Shown here in pieces: positions 1 through 7,221 of a stretch of 64,000 nt of DNA. The notes below the pieces were generated by a model. It searched no databases. It was not told where the DNA came from and was given only the letters and a program-made list of their open reading frames with translations. Numbering within the stretch: the first letter of the stretch is position 1; every line of letters begins with the position of its first letter. The stretch comes from an uncultured Cytophagaceae bacterium (GTDB lineage: Bacteria > Bacteroidota > Bacteroidia > Cytophagales > Spirosomataceae), in NCBI GenBank assembly GCA_903898715.1, contig CAIUGL010000103.1, positions 21,557-85,556 of the forward strand, read 5' to 3'. A program made the position numbers and the translations under genes.

Positions 1-461
1 CTACGCTCAAAACAATCGTTTACCCGCTTAACTTGATCTTCAATTGTCCCGGAACGTGCTCTGAATTTTGGATACGTAGATTGCACCGCGAAATAGTTAT
101 TTCCCCACGGTTGGGTACCGGCATTTAAGTGGCAATTTTGACAATTCATGCCATTGGAAATGGCCTTCACAGAACCCTTAGGTCCTAAATATTCGGAAGT
201 ATGGGCAATTAATTCGCGACCATATTCAACTAATTCCTTTTGAGAATCTGTTAAATACATCATCCGCCAGTCAGATGGCGCCGTCCACAAGTGTGTGAAA
301 TTAGAGTCCGGCGCCACATAAACTGCAGTTGAATCAGCTGAGGTGCTTTTTTTATATTCAAAAGAATTATAGACCAAAAAGGACATGAGCCCCACAAGTG
401 TCACTAATAAAATATAAAGAAATAAGGAAATAGAATTAGCTCCCGAATTTGATGTTGCCAT
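1..461 (-). CDS. TsdA-like cytochrome c (partial)
   Basis: The gene starts at the ATG complementary to 459-461 and runs off the left edge, so only the first ~153 residues are seen. An N-terminal hydrophobic segment (residues ~13-31) acts as a membrane anchor or uncleaved signal. A CxxCH haem c attachment motif (CQNCH, residues 107-111) is followed by LNAGT and, further on, by DCFER, a pattern I know from the thiosulfate dehydrogenase TsdA/SoxA-like cytochrome family. This would place it in the periplasm as an electron carrier, possibly for thiosulfate. The second haem site expected in TsdA lies outside the window, so diheme character and substrate are inferred. Confidence 0.8.
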   Translation of the reverse strand, partial: MATSNSGANSISLFLYILLVTLVGLMSFLVYNSFEYKKSTSADSTAVYVAPDSNFTHLWTAPSDWRMMYLTDSQKELVEYGRELIAHTSEYLGPKGSVKAISNGMNCQNCHLNAGTQPWGNNYFAVQSTYPKFRARSGTIEDQVKRVNDCFER

Positions 462-549
462 AGTATTAATTATATCTGCGAAATTAGTCTATAATCAACA
501 TCTCTTCGTGACATATATCACTTTCAGTCTATAATATTTCATTTTTCCG

Positions 550-1218
550 CTAAAATTTCTCCATGGCTGAATTAACAATCGCATCGAATTCCGCTTGTGT
601 AATGTAGACAAGGGTATACGTACCATTCCAGTTTTTGATATTCTTATAAAAAGAGCGCATGTGATTTCTACTACCCTTGTTTAAGAAATCATAGACTAAT
701 CGAACATCCTGATTATTCGTCACAGCTAATGAACTATTCAAATCACTTATATCCAAATCTTCAATGGTAGCACCTACTTGATAAGCAGCTAATAAACTTA
801 CTCGCCCTTGGCTAACTAATTGTTTATAAAGTGACTGCAAAACAGGGTTAGCATATACTCCTCTGGCATTTGTTTTCATAGGATCAGTTAAATTATATTT
901 CTTAATAATCGTTAACATCGCCTCCATGTGACTCAACTCACTATTGGGGATATTTTGAAATACATTTACCCCATAGATATCAAACATTGTTTGATAAACA
1001 TCATAGGCTAACTTTTCTTCTTCACGAATGAATAGAATACGCGCCTTTTCAGCATCGTCTAAAGGTTCAGTTGGCAAACCAATAACTGCCTGATTAATAG
1101 CCGCTAAACTCGCTGTCATATTTACTTGAGTAGTAAATACTGGATCATCATTTTTTGTACAACTCGCTAATCCAATTACGAGTGCAAGGGCAAAGAACTT
1201 CGTGGTTAATTTTTTCAT
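550..1218 (-). CDS. DUF2202 domain lipoprotein
   Basis: A lipoprotein with a short basic start (MKKL), a hydrophobic stretch and a lipobox ending in LASC. I prefer the ATG at 1218 because it gives a normal n-region; an upstream ATG at 1242 adds eight residues. After a linker comes a helical domain with REEEKLAYDVY and SELSHMEAM motifs, typical of DUF2202, a ferritin-like four-helix family whose Glu/His residues could bind metal. Function is unknown. It lies behind the TsdA-like gene in the same direction with ~90 bases between them, so co-transcription is possible but not shown. Confidence 0.85.
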   Translation of the reverse strand: MKKLTTKFFALALVIGLASCTKNDDPVFTTQVNMTASLAAINQAVIGLPTEPLDDAEKARILFIREEEKLAYDVYQTMFDIYGVNVFQNIPNSELSHMEAMLTIIKKYNLTDPMKTNARGVYANPVLQSLYKQLVSQGRVSLLAAYQVGATIEDLDISDLNSSLAVTNNQDVRLVYDFLNKGSRNHMRSFYKNIKNWNGTYTLVYITQAEFDAIVNSAMEKF

Positions 1219-1266
1219 GTTTTTAAATATTTGTTTTGCCAAAGGTGAGGCTAATTAAAAAACCCG

Positions 1267-1312
1267 AACGTGATAAAACTCACCAATAACCGAAAATGAT
1301 TATAATCACGTT
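1267..1312. promoter_or_regulatory. inverted repeat upstream of DUF2202 gene
   Basis: AACGTGAT at 1267-1274 is matched by its exact reverse complement ATCACGTT at 1305-1312. Within it, GTGA-N6-TCAC at 1270-1283 resembles a Crp/Fnr-type half-site pair. It lies in the divergent region between the DUF2202 lipoprotein and the glycosyltransferase. It may be an operator; it may also be chance. Confidence 0.3.
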
Positions 1313-1406
1313 TTTGCAATTATGCCCAAACAAGCCTAATTATTTGTCATGAATAAGCTCTGATGGCAGTAGGCTAATCTACCCAGAAAAATGCAGGAAA
1401 TTAATG

Positions 1407-1414
1407 TATTTTTG
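1407..1414 (+). promoter_or_regulatory. -7 box (TATTTTTG) for the GT4 gene
   Basis: TATTTTTG matches the Bacteroidota TAnnTTTG -7 element and ends 20 bases before the ATG at 1435, which predicts a very short leader. It also argues against the GTG at 1414 as a start, because that codon overlaps the promoter. Confidence 0.55.
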
Positions 1415-1434
1415 TGCGTCAATTCCCTCATAAA

Positions 1435-2430
1435 ATGCACATTTTAATCGTTCATGATCAGAAAATACCCGTAGCTGGTTATGGAGGAACTGAACGTGTG
1501 ATTTGGGGCTTAGCGAAATCCTTACAAGGACTCGGCCATCAAGTCACCTTTTTAGTGCCCCAAGGATCTCACTGTCCATTCGCGACGGTATTACCTTGGA
1601 ATCCCAGTCAATCCTTGAACGAACAAATTCCAGAATCCGTTGATGTGGTTCACTTGAATCATACGCCAAGTGAGGTCATCGAAAAGCCTTACGTGGTGAC
1701 CGTACATGGGAATCCAAATGAAGAAACGTCCCTAAACATCAATTCCATTTTTGTTTCCCAAAACCATGCCAATCGCTACGGATCTAATTCGTTTGTCCAC
1801 AATGGACTAGATTGGGATGATTATGGCCAACCTAATCTAACGCAATCACGTGATTATGTGCACTTTTTAGGTAAGGCTGCATGGCGTGTTAAAAATGTAC
1901 AAGGAGCTATCGATACGGTTTTACGAACTCCAAATGAAAAACTTGCCGTGCTTGGCGGTACACGCTTAAATCTGAAGATGGGTTTTCGCATGACTTGGAG
2001 CACGCGCATTCAGTTTTATGGAACGGTGGGGGGCCAACAAAAATTAGATCTCCTCTCCCATTCCAAAGGTTTAGTATTTCCGGTCCGTTGGCACGAACCA
2101 TTCGGATTAGCCATCACTGAAAGCTTATATTTCGGTTGCCCTATTTTTGCAACGCCTTACGGTTCTTTACCTGAATTAGTCACATCCGAATTTGGCTTAT
2201 TAAGTAACCAGGAAGATGAAATGGCCATAGCCATCCAACATACAGGTGCATATAATAAACAACATTGTCATGCGTATGCGCGAGATGTATTCGATTCGCT
2301 ATCAATGGCTAAAAAATACCTGATAGCCTACGAAAAGGTGTTAAATGGGCATTTTCTGAGTGCGAGTACCCCTCGATTATTGGAGAAAGATCCCCCCAAA
2401 TTTTTACCTTGGAACAATAAAAGCCTGTGA
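1435..2430 (+). CDS. GT4-family glycosyltransferase
   Basis: A 331-residue GT-B fold glycosyltransferase. The N-terminus carries a GGTERV motif after the first strand (acceptor-side Rossmann domain). The C-terminal half has the donor-binding signature HEPFGLAITE with the second Glu of the E-x7-E pattern, followed by a Gly-Ser-Leu-Pro-Glu loop, as in GT4 enzymes using nucleotide sugars. It probably transfers a hexose to an envelope glycan or lipid; donor and acceptor are unknown. The start at 1435 is chosen because an in-frame GTG at 1414 lies inside the -7 box. The stop codon is within the stem of the downstream terminator. Confidence 0.85.
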   Translation: MHILIVHDQKIPVAGYGGTERVIWGLAKSLQGLGHQVTFLVPQGSHCPFATVLPWNPSQSLNEQIPESVDVVHLNHTPSEVIEKPYVVTVHGNPNEETSLNINSIFVSQNHANRYGSNSFVHNGLDWDDYGQPNLTQSRDYVHFLGKAAWRVKNVQGAIDTVLRTPNEKLAVLGGTRLNLKMGFRMTWSTRIQFYGTVGGQQKLDLLSHSKGLVFPVRWHEPFGLAITESLYFGCPIFATPYGSLPELVTSEFGLLSNQEDEMAIAIQHTGAYNKQHCHAYARDVFDSLSMAKKYLIAYEKVLNGHFLSASTPRLLEKDPPKFLPWNNKSL

Positions 2431-2447
2431 TATAAGTCACAGGCTTT
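2420..2447. terminator. bidirectional terminator
   Basis: Eleven-base perfect stem AAAGCCTGTGA / TCACAGGCTTT with a 6-base loop, followed by T residues on the plus strand and preceded by A residues, so it can serve both the glycosyltransferase gene and the convergent DsrE-like gene. Confidence 0.85.
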
Positions 2448-2471
2448 TTCAATTGACAAAGCTAATTTGCG

Positions 2472-2882
2472 TTAGTATTTAAGGTAGGCCCAGCCGGCCT
2501 CTTGCTTGAGCACTACTTCTGCAACACCAGATGGAACTGTTCCTGCTTGCGTCAAGATGGTCGAACGGTCGATTTTACGTTCACGAATCGTATTTTCGCA
2601 CGCTTTAAATAAAACACCCAAAGCTGCTAATTCAGCTACTTTGGCCTTTTGAGTAGTCTTGCCATCAATCAGGATACCGATACCTGAACCATGCGCAACT
2701 AATTCAATTTGAGTTGTTTTACCCAATGCCGTTTGAAGATTGGATATATTTTTCAAAGCTCCATGCCAAACAAGCGTATCAGACGTATTTAATTGGATAA
2801 CAACTTTGTGTACTGGATTTTGTGCCTGTGCTGCGAAAACAGCGAAAATGGCAATAATGATGGATAATATAGACTTTTTCAT
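2472..2882 (-). CDS. secreted DsrE-family protein
   Basis: A 136-residue protein with a clear signal peptide (hydrophobic residues 4-18, AQAQ cleavage region) and a mature domain that fits the DsrE/DsrF-like fold: strand VVIQLNTSD, ELVAHGSGIG, and a single Cys in FKACENTI, the position of the conserved cysteine in many DsrE proteins. The cytoplasmic members carry sulfur; periplasmic members like this are common near sulfur-oxidation genes but poorly characterised. Divergent from the methyltransferase at 2920, and near rhodanese and thioredoxin genes, which suggests a thiol or sulfane-sulfur role. That role is inference. Confidence 0.8.
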   Translation of the reverse strand: MKKSILSIIIAIFAVFAAQAQNPVHKVVIQLNTSDTLVWHGALKNISNLQTALGKTTQIELVAHGSGIGILIDGKTTQKAKVAELAALGVLFKACENTIRERKIDRSTILTQAGTVPSGVAEVVLKQEAGWAYLKY

Positions 2883-2919
2883 ATGAATATTTTTTTTACG
2901 AAACTAACCAATTACCAGA

Positions 2920-3519
2920 ATGAAAGCAACGTGGGATGCAAGATATCAGTCAACTGAATATCAATATGGAATCAATCCAAATGACTTTTTTGCGGAGCAA
3001 ATTGCCAATATACCCGTTGGCCGTATATTAATTCCTGCCGCTGGAGAAGGACGAGATGCCATTTATGCAGCTAAACTAGGCTGGGAAGTTTACGCGTTTG
3101 ATTTGAGTGAACAAGGGGAAGCGAAAGCATTGAAATTGGCTCGTGAGCAGCATGTCCAACTGCATTATGTGTGTGCAGATGCACTGAAAATCCAATTTCC
3201 ACTTGAATCTTTTGATGTGATTATGTCAACCTACTTTCATACATCACCAGAAATCCGACCGCTTGTACATGCCAAATTTATCAAGTGGCTAAAGCCTGGT
3301 GGAACTTTATTGTTGGAGGGATTTAATAAAAGGCAGTTGGCCTATACTTCGGGAGGACCTAAAGATGCCAACTGGCTTTTTGATACCGATACTTTGGCAT
3401 TAGACTTTAAATCATTGGATACTCAGTTAAATCAAGAAATCATACGCACATTAGATGAAGGACCCTTACATCAAGGCAAAGCGGAAGTCATTCAACTGAG
3501 GGCAATAAAAAAGGGATAG
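2920..3519 (+). CDS. class I SAM-dependent methyltransferase
   Basis: A 199-residue cytosolic methyltransferase. Motif I appears as LIPAAGEGRDAIY, followed by an acidic end of strand 2 (VYAFDLSEQG) and by ADALKIQFP and FDVIMSTYFH, with KPGGTLLLEGF as post-motif III. The overall pattern resembles the TehB/thiopurine methyltransferase-like group, which detoxifies metalloid or thiol compounds, though the substrate cannot be read from sequence. It is followed by a rhodanese gene and a thioredoxin gene in the same direction, which makes a sulfur or selenium substrate reasonable. Confidence 0.85.
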   Translation: MKATWDARYQSTEYQYGINPNDFFAEQIANIPVGRILIPAAGEGRDAIYAAKLGWEVYAFDLSEQGEAKALKLAREQHVQLHYVCADALKIQFPLESFDVIMSTYFHTSPEIRPLVHAKFIKWLKPGGTLLLEGFNKRQLAYTSGGPKDANWLFDTDTLALDFKSLDTQLNQEIIRTLDEGPLHQGKAEVIQLRAIKKG

Positions 3520-3554
3520 AGACAAATATCACGATTTAGGCTAATATTCAAAAT

Positions 3555-3562
3555 TATCTTTG
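3555..3562 (+). promoter_or_regulatory. -7 box (TATCTTTG) for the rhodanese gene
   Basis: TATCTTTG fits TAnnTTTG and lies 20 bases upstream of the ATG at 3583. No convincing TTG was found at the matching -33 position. Confidence 0.45.
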
Positions 3563-3582
3563 ACACACTAAACAGAAAAACA

Positions 3583-3888
3583 ATGCTCCAATTCATAAAA
3601 AATATCTTGGGAATAGGCCCCAAAGTTGACATTACAGCGCTAATCGCACAAGGTGCCACGGTAGTAGACGTTCGTACGCCTGCCGAATACAAAGACGGAC
3701 ACGTTAAAGGATCGATTAATCTTCCATTGCAAACCTTGGGAAGCCAAATGAACAAATTAAAGAAAGATGAAGTTATTGTAACTTGCTGTAGGTCTGGAAG
3801 CAGAAGCGGAATGGCCCGTCGGCAATTACAAGCTGCCGGTTTCACGCAAGTGTATAATGGTGGACCTTGGAATTCAATTAAGAAGTAA
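3583..3888 (+). CDS. single-domain rhodanese
   Basis: A 101-residue single rhodanese domain without signal peptide, so cytosolic. The DVRTPAEYKDGHV motif (residues ~29-41) and the active-site loop CCRSGSRSG are intact; Cys69 followed by RSGSR is the persulfide-carrying residue. Such proteins pass sulfane sulfur between donors and acceptors such as thioredoxin or cyanide. It has its own candidate promoter and is followed after a repeat-containing gap by a thioredoxin gene, a natural partner for reducing the persulfide. Confidence 0.9.
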   Translation: MLQFIKNILGIGPKVDITALIAQGATVVDVRTPAEYKDGHVKGSINLPLQTLGSQMNKLKKDEVIVTCCRSGSRSGMARRQLQAAGFTQVYNGGPWNSIKK

Positions 3889-3891
3889 TAA

Positions 3892-4023
3892 GTCCGAAGG
3901 CAAAAAGTCCGGAGGAAATCGTTTATTTGGCTAATGTTTAACTTATTAATACTGACAAAAAAAATTCAAATTAAGACTTCGGACTTTCGACTCCGGACTA
4001 CTGACTACTGATTACTAACTACT
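3892..4023. repeat. split heptamer repeat element before thioredoxin gene
   Basis: The left part (about 3893-3915) has AGTCCGAAGG and AGTCCGGAGG units. The right part (about 3975-4000) has CTTCGGACT and CTCCGGACT, the reverse complement class, so the two can pair across ~60 bases. The right part continues as GACTACT, GACTACT, GATTACT, AACTACT in 7-bp phase (3996-4023), ending 13 bases before the thioredoxin ATG. Same sequence classes as the arrays at 12.3, 13.5 and 18.6 kb. Confidence 0.75.
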
Positions 4024-4036
4024 GAACCCTAAAAAA

Positions 4037-4333
4037 ATGAGCAAATTTGCAGAACTATTGAAATCCCCAGAACCCGTTTTAGTTGACTTTTCAGCTGAAT
4101 GGTGTGGGCCATGTAAACAGTTAAAACCAATTTTAGAACAACTAAAATCCAAGGTGGGCGAATCCGCCAAAATCATCAAAATAGATGTGGATAAAAACAG
4201 ATCTTTGGCTGATAAATTCCAAATTCGATCTGTTCCTACACTGATACTATTCAAGGATGGAAAATCCGTTTGGAGACAATCAGGGGTAATTCCGGCGAGT
4301 ACGTTGGAAGGAATTATTAAACAGTATAAATAG
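4037..4333 (+). CDS. trxA: thioredoxin
   Basis: A 98-residue classical cytosolic thioredoxin. The WCGPCK active site is at residues 22-27, preceded by VLVDFSAEW. The cis-proline loop RSVPTLILFKDG is present, and the length is typical. It reduces protein disulfides and can regenerate persulfidated rhodanese. It sits between a rhodanese gene and a rhodanese-thioredoxin fusion gene, with heptamer repeat arrays on both sides. Several thioredoxin paralogues are usual in Bacteroidota, so the symbol is given by family rather than by proven orthology. Confidence 0.92.
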   Translation: MSKFAELLKSPEPVLVDFSAEWCGPCKQLKPILEQLKSKVGESAKIIKIDVDKNRSLADKFQIRSVPTLILFKDGKSVWRQSGVIPASTLEGIIKQYK

Positions 4334-4337
4334 TTAT

Positions 4338-4407
4338 CAGTCGCTAGTCACTAGTCGACAGTCGCTAGTCGTCAGTCATCAGTCGCTAGTCGTCAGTCAC
4401 TAGTCGT
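4338..4407. repeat. degenerate heptamer array, YAGTCRN
   Basis: Ten consecutive 7-bp units in unbroken phase: CAGTCGC, TAGTCAC, TAGTCGA, CAGTCGC, TAGTCGT, CAGTCAT, CAGTCGC, TAGTCGT, CAGTCAC, TAGTCGT. Positions 2-5 (AGTC) never vary; the first, sixth and seventh positions do. The array lies between the thioredoxin stop codon and the next gene, with a T/A-rich stretch after it. Confidence 0.9.
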
Positions 4408-4449
4408 TAGTTTAAATAAAGAACAATTATTTTTTTAAAATACTTCTAT

Positions 4450-5175
4450 ATGCAAATCATAAAAAATATTTTCACCTCACTACTTATAGCTTTATCATTA
4501 TTCGGATGCACGAAAAAAGAGGGATTGCAAAATTTGGCAGCAACTGAATTTCAAAGCGAATTAAAATCAGCGGAACCTGGCCAAATTCTCGATGTGCGGA
4601 CCAGCGATGAATATGCAAATGGACATATTGAAGGCGCCATTTTAGCAGATGTCACGAGTGATGCATTCCAAAATGCAGTGGCCAACCTAGACAAATCAAA
4701 AACAGTTTATGTGTATTGCCTATCCGGCGGCAGATCAAGTTCTGCAGCAGGCCAACTCCAAGCTATGAGCTTTAAATCTGTTGTGAATTTAACTGGAGGG
4801 ATGTTGGCCTGGCAATCGGCCAACCTACCTGTATCCACCCAAGAGGGAGTCGCAAAACGTACAGAGGGATTGACTGTTGCTGATTTTGACAACCAAATCA
4901 AGGGAAAAAAATTGGTTATTGTTGACTATAACGCCACTTGGTGTGGTCCCTGCAAGCAATTAAGCCCGGTTTTAGAAGCTTGGATTAAAGCACAAAATGG
5001 ACAAGTAGAGTTAATTAAAATCGACGTCGACGAGAATCAAGAACTAGCCAAGGCCAAGCAAATTGAGTCGATTCCTTATTTGGAATTCTATAAAGACGGC
5101 AAAATGATCGATAAGCAAATCGGCATGGGTGATGCGGCTAGCATGACCAAGCAGTGGACAAAAATTTTATTGTAA
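4450..5175 (+). CDS. rhodanese-thioredoxin fusion lipoprotein
   Basis: A 241-residue two-domain lipoprotein. The signal sequence ends in a lipobox LFGC with the lipidated Cys at 20. Residues ~33-125 are a rhodanese domain (LDVRTSDEY, active-site loop CLSGGRSS with Cys90). Residues ~143-241 are a thioredoxin domain with NATWCGPCKQ (Cys165 and Cys168) and cis-Pro in SIPYLEF. Both active sites look intact, so one periplasmic, membrane-tethered polypeptide could take sulfane sulfur and then reduce it, or hand it to a partner. It is the last of a run of rhodanese and thioredoxin genes and is followed by a perfect hairpin. The joint function is inferred from the fusion. Confidence 0.9.
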   Translation: MQIIKNIFTSLLIALSLFGCTKKEGLQNLAATEFQSELKSAEPGQILDVRTSDEYANGHIEGAILADVTSDAFQNAVANLDKSKTVYVYCLSGGRSSSAAGQLQAMSFKSVVNLTGGMLAWQSANLPVSTQEGVAKRTEGLTVADFDNQIKGKKLVIVDYNATWCGPCKQLSPVLEAWIKAQNGQVELIKIDVDENQELAKAKQIESIPYLEFYKDGKMIDKQIGMGDAASMTKQWTKILL

Positions 5176-5187
5176 AGATGATTTTTC

Positions 5188-5239
5188 TTTGGCAAAGCTA
5201 AACGCTTTGCCAAATTTTGAGGCGTTTTCATGCCGATTC
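5188..5239 (+). repeat. double-hairpin element, copy 1 (possible terminator)
   Basis: TTTGGCAAAGC (5188-5198) pairs perfectly with GCTTTGCCAAA (5204-5214), followed by TTTTGAGGCG and a weaker GGCG/TGCC stem, then GATT. The layout and conserved linker TTTGAG recur at 12341-12395 with changed stems. As the first stem follows a stop codon and is followed by TTTT, it may also end transcription of the fusion gene. Confidence 0.6.
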
Positions 5240-5317
5240 CATAGGGCTAAAACCTAGGGATTTTTTTGTTTATAACCCAAGTTTTAACCTGGGAATTTTG
5301 AGGATATAGCGCCCTCG

Positions 5318-6508
5318 CTAACACCGCATCCGCTTCCATACAATCACCGCCGATACGACCGTTAAGCCCGCAATACTTGTAATGGAGATTGAATACGAAA
5401 AATAAGCACTTAAAACACCCGTGAGAAGTGCCCCCACGGCATAGCCCGAATCACGCCAAAGTCTAAATATCCCCAAGCTTTTAGCCCGGTCGAGTGGATG
5501 CGTATGTGTTGCAATTGCTGATAAAAACGTTGGATAGACCATTGCCGTACCTATTCCCAATAAAACAGACAACCCAGCAAATTGGAAAAAGGAAACTGCC
5601 CAAATAAGTCCTACTAAGGCAAGAGCCTGGAGGAGAAGGCCGTAGGTCAACAAATCTTTTTGACATATCAAATCAGACAATTTACCGGTTCCCAATTGGC
5701 CTAATCCCCAAACTGCCGGATAAATAGCCGTAATGACCCCAATTTCGGCCAAGCTAAACCCCTTCGATAGCAATAAAATAGGAAATAAACCCCATACCAT
5801 TCCATCATTCAGATTATTCACTAATCCGGCTTGCGTAATCGATCCTAAATTTCGATCAGCCCAGGTCGTTTCCCAGAAAATAGATTTTAATCGCGGCACA
5901 TGACTCTCCCCCACCGCCGCAGCCACATGCCCTTGCGTATCATGCACAAAAAAGATACTTAATCCCAAACCCATACCTACAAACGCAATTCCGATATAAA
6001 AAGGGTATGGTCGAATGCCATAGTTTTGCGCAATCCAACCAGTTAAGAAGGCAACTAAGCCAACCGATATATAACCAGCAAATTCATTGATTCCCATCGC
6101 CAAACCACGATTCTTATCTCCAACTAAATCAATTTTCATGGTGACGGTACTAGACCATGCAAAACCTTGGTTTAAGCCCAACAGAACATTCGCAGCTATA
6201 ATCCAATTCCAACTAGGCGCCCACATCAATATAAAGGGAATCGGAATGGCAAAGACCCATCCCAAAATCAACAATTTCCGCCGACCTACCTGATTCGCAA
6301 AATGACCCGCATAATAATTTGAAACAGCTTTGACTAATCCAAAAACAACTATAAAAGAAAACACAGCTACACTGGAAGCCATACCAAATTCCTGTAAAGC
6401 GAGTTGGGGTAAGATCGAACGCTCAAGCCCAACCATACCGCCCACAAAGGCATTAACTAAAACCAATAAGCTGAATTGTCTCCAATTTTGACGTAAACCC
6501 AATTGCAT
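5318..6508 (-). CDS. MFS transporter
   Basis: A membrane protein of about 396 residues with roughly twelve hydrophobic segments arranged as in the major facilitator superfamily. The loop between segments 2 and 3 reads HFANQVGRRKLL, matching the family motif A, and a second copy (GQLGTGKLSDL) appears in the second half. The substrate cannot be told; drug, sugar or organic-acid export are all possible. I chose the ATG at 6508 because it opens directly before the first membrane segment; an upstream ATG at 6565 adds 19 residues. It follows the Crp-like regulator in the same direction and may be regulated with it. Confidence 0.85.
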   Translation of the reverse strand: MQLGLRQNWRQFSLLVLVNAFVGGMVGLERSILPQLALQEFGMASSVAVFSFIVVFGLVKAVSNYYAGHFANQVGRRKLLILGWVFAIPIPFILMWAPSWNWIIAANVLLGLNQGFAWSSTVTMKIDLVGDKNRGLAMGINEFAGYISVGLVAFLTGWIAQNYGIRPYPFYIGIAFVGMGLGLSIFFVHDTQGHVAAAVGESHVPRLKSIFWETTWADRNLGSITQAGLVNNLNDGMVWGLFPILLLSKGFSLAEIGVITAIYPAVWGLGQLGTGKLSDLICQKDLLTYGLLLQALALVGLIWAVSFFQFAGLSVLLGIGTAMVYPTFLSAIATHTHPLDRAKSLGIFRLWRDSGYAVGALLTGVLSAYFSYSISITSIAGLTVVSAVIVWKRMRC

Positions 6509-6573
6509 ATACCACCCATTTAGTTCCACAAAGGACAATAGATGGCGGGCAAATACACTTATCAAATGTTAAA

Positions 6574-7143
6574 TTAACTTTTCTTTGCGCGAATACGACT
6601 TAAGCTAACTTGGGTGATTCCCAAATAGGAGGCAATGAATTTGAGGGGTGCTTTACGCAATACATCCGGTTGATCCTGAGTGAGCAATCGATAGCGCTCT
6701 TCAGCTGTGTGAAACTGCAAATTTTCAATCCGCTGAATCGTTTGCACATAAGCCTGCTCAAACATGCGGGTGAATAATCGCTCAATATCACGATGCGTCT
6801 CATACAAGAAAAAAAGATCACTCGTAGCTATTGACCAAACTTCTGCATCTTCCAAAACCTGAATTGCCTTTTTACTCGGCATGCCAGCAAACAAACTTTC
6901 AGCACGCGCAATCAAACAAAATGGGAGGTAAAATCCTTCAGTCACATCATTTCCATCCTGAAAATAATAGATCCGAGCAAGACCCTTTTTTAAAAAATAC
7001 AAGGTCTTACAGGTTTGGCCGATTTGTTGTAAATCTTGATTTTTAGGAATGGAATGGGTTTGAATGAGTGAGGCAAGCGCAGCCTCAGAAGAAACCGTTA
7101 GACTGGATATTTGCTTGAAATGTGCTAATAACTGATTAGACAT
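6574..7143 (-). CDS. Crp/Fnr-family regulator
   Basis: A 189-residue protein with an N-terminal cyclic-nucleotide-binding-like beta roll (FLKKGLARIYYFQDG, residues ~50-70) and a C-terminal winged helix (FIASYLGITQVSLSRIRA). The helix-turn-helix is short and ends the protein, as in the large Bacteroidota group of Crp-like regulators whose ligand is unknown. The key cAMP-contacting Arg/Glu motif of true Crp is not evident. The start at ATG 7143 fits the family; an upstream ATG at 7194 would add 17 unlike residues. The MFS gene downstream in the same direction is a plausible target. Confidence 0.88.
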   Translation of the reverse strand: MSNQLLAHFKQISSLTVSSEAALASLIQTHSIPKNQDLQQIGQTCKTLYFLKKGLARIYYFQDGNDVTEGFYLPFCLIARAESLFAGMPSKKAIQVLEDAEVWSIATSDLFFLYETHRDIERLFTRMFEQAYVQTIQRIENLQFHTAEERYRLLTQDQPDVLRKAPLKFIASYLGITQVSLSRIRAKKS

Positions 7144-7221
7144 GAACAAATGACTACAATGATAGAGACCCGTTCTCCAAATATAAAGACGCAATGTCTT
7201 ACTTCTCTATGAGTAAACTAT

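Noticed and set aside
2119..2430. The GT4 gene starting at GTG 1414
   Set aside because: The GTG overlaps the TATTTTTG -7 box; ATG 1435 directly precedes the conserved first strand.
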